From Enterenecus faecium (GTDB taxonomy: Bacteria; Bacillota; Clostridia; Oscillospirales; Oscillospiraceae), in NCBI GenBank assembly GCA_018713215.1, contig DVFO01000071.1, positions 1-6,190 on the forward strand: a stretch of 6,190 nt of DNA, given 5' to 3'. The position numbers were made by a program, and so were the translations under genes. The notes beneath the pieces were generated by a model. That model made no database searches, was not told where the DNA came from, and saw only the letters and a program-made list of their open reading frames with translations. Shown in pieces: positions 6,006-6,190 of this stretch (position 1 is its first letter; the number at the start of each line of letters is the position of its first letter).

Positions 6006-6019
6006 ATATCATTTGATAT
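6006..6019. promoter_or_regulatory. Palindrome ATATCA-TT-TGATAT, candidate operator
   Basis: A perfect 6+2+6 inverted repeat just upstream of the flavodoxin ribosome binding site, overlapping the proposed -10. A repressor bound here would block the promoter. It does not match the usual 7-1-7 Fur box, so the regulator is not named. In AT-rich DNA a repeat of this size can arise by chance. Confidence 0.3.
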
Positions 6020-6034
6020 GACTCGTTGAGTGAA
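6006..6034 (-). promoter_or_regulatory. Weak candidate flavodoxin promoter
   Basis: On the minus strand TTCACT (6029-6034, four of six) lies 17 bases from TGATAT (6006-6011, three of six), which would start transcription just before the AGGAGG site. This arrangement matches the short leader seen for the kinase, but the -10 is poor, and other registers in this AT-rich stretch are possible. Confidence 0.3.
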
Positions 6035-6046
6035 TATTTTTCTCCG

Positions 6047-6179
6047 CTCCCTCTGGGAGAGGTGCAGTCCGTCAGGGCTTGGGGTGAAGGCTTGCTCTTC
6101 TCCGATTTCTCAGGCAGAGAACAGCGCCCCAGCCGGGGACGCTCCGCTGGGCCCGATTTCTCCCCGATGAGAAATCGGG
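6047..6179. repeat. Cluster of hairpins in non-coding DNA, possible interspersed repeat
   Basis: No open frame resembling a protein is seen between 5999 and the window end. Four stems follow one another: CTCCC-TCT-GGGAG (6047-6059); TTCTC-AGGCA-GAGAA (6107-6121); CCCAGC...GCTGGG with an inner GGA-CGC-TCC (6128-6151); and an 11-bp perfect stem CCCGATTTCTC/GAGAAATCGGG with a 6-base loop (6152-6179). The word CCGATTTCTC occurs twice directly (6102-6111, 6153-6162) and once inverted. None has a T-tract, so simple terminators are unlikely. It resembles the palindromic intergenic repeats common in gut Clostridia, but copy number cannot be seen from one window. Confidence 0.45.
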
Positions 6180-6190
6180 GAAAGAATCGC

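Noticed and set aside
6006..6019. Fur box upstream of flavodoxin
   Set aside because: The palindrome is 6-2-6 and does not fit the GATAATGATAATC-type or 7-1-7 Fur consensus closely enough to name it.
6152..6179. Rho-independent terminator at the right edge
   Set aside because: The stem is perfect, but neither strand has a following T-tract (GGAAAGAATCGC on plus; GCCCAGCGG on minus).

Overview
The window looks like chromosomal DNA of a GC-rich (roughly 60%, estimated by eye) anaerobic member of the Clostridia, most plausibly an Oscillospiraceae-type gut bacterium. This rests on the clostridial-style short flavodoxin, the DcuS/CitA-type two-component pair, strong AGGAGG ribosome binding sites, and the general character of the proteins. 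The taxon is an inference, not a measurement.

Layout. (1) Bases 1-3041, minus strand: the start of an F1Fo ATP synthase operon in the standard order atpB (a), atpE (c), atpF (b), atpH (delta), atpA (alpha). atpA runs off the left edge after 353 codons. The genes are tightly packed, with ATGA overlaps at atpF/atpH and atpH/atpA. The c subunit lacks the usual Na+ ligands, so a proton-driven enzyme is predicted. (2) Bases 3042-3211: a compact divergent control region. It has a near-consensus promoter pointing right, a weaker candidate promoter pointing left towards atpB, two palindromes sharing GTAAG/CTTAC half-sites between them, and a four-G-tract stretch on the atpB coding strand. (3) Bases 3212-5502, plus strand: a sensor histidine kinase of the DcuS/CitA family and its CitB/DcuR-type response regulator, overlapping by 4 bp. 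(4) Bases 5502-5547: a perfect 18-bp stem with A- and T-rich flanks, serving as a two-way terminator between convergent genes. (5) Bases 5553-5984, minus strand: a short-chain flavodoxin with a strong ribosome binding site and a small palindrome upstream. (6) Bases 6035-6190: no gene, but a run of hairpins that resembles an interspersed repeat.

How the parts may work together. The ATP synthase genes make a membrane rotary enzyme that makes ATP from, or hydrolyses it to build, the proton gradient. The kinase and regulator should sense an extracellular small molecule. The sensor domain lacks the Arg/His/Arg residues that bind di- and tricarboxylates in characterised relatives, so its ligand is open. 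No transporter gene, the usual target of this family, lies in the window. The shared palindromes lie midway between the two divergent transcription units, which makes ATP synthase expression a possible (unproven) target of the two-component system. The flavodoxin is an independent single-gene unit. I found no mobile element, CRISPR array, tRNA or rRNA.
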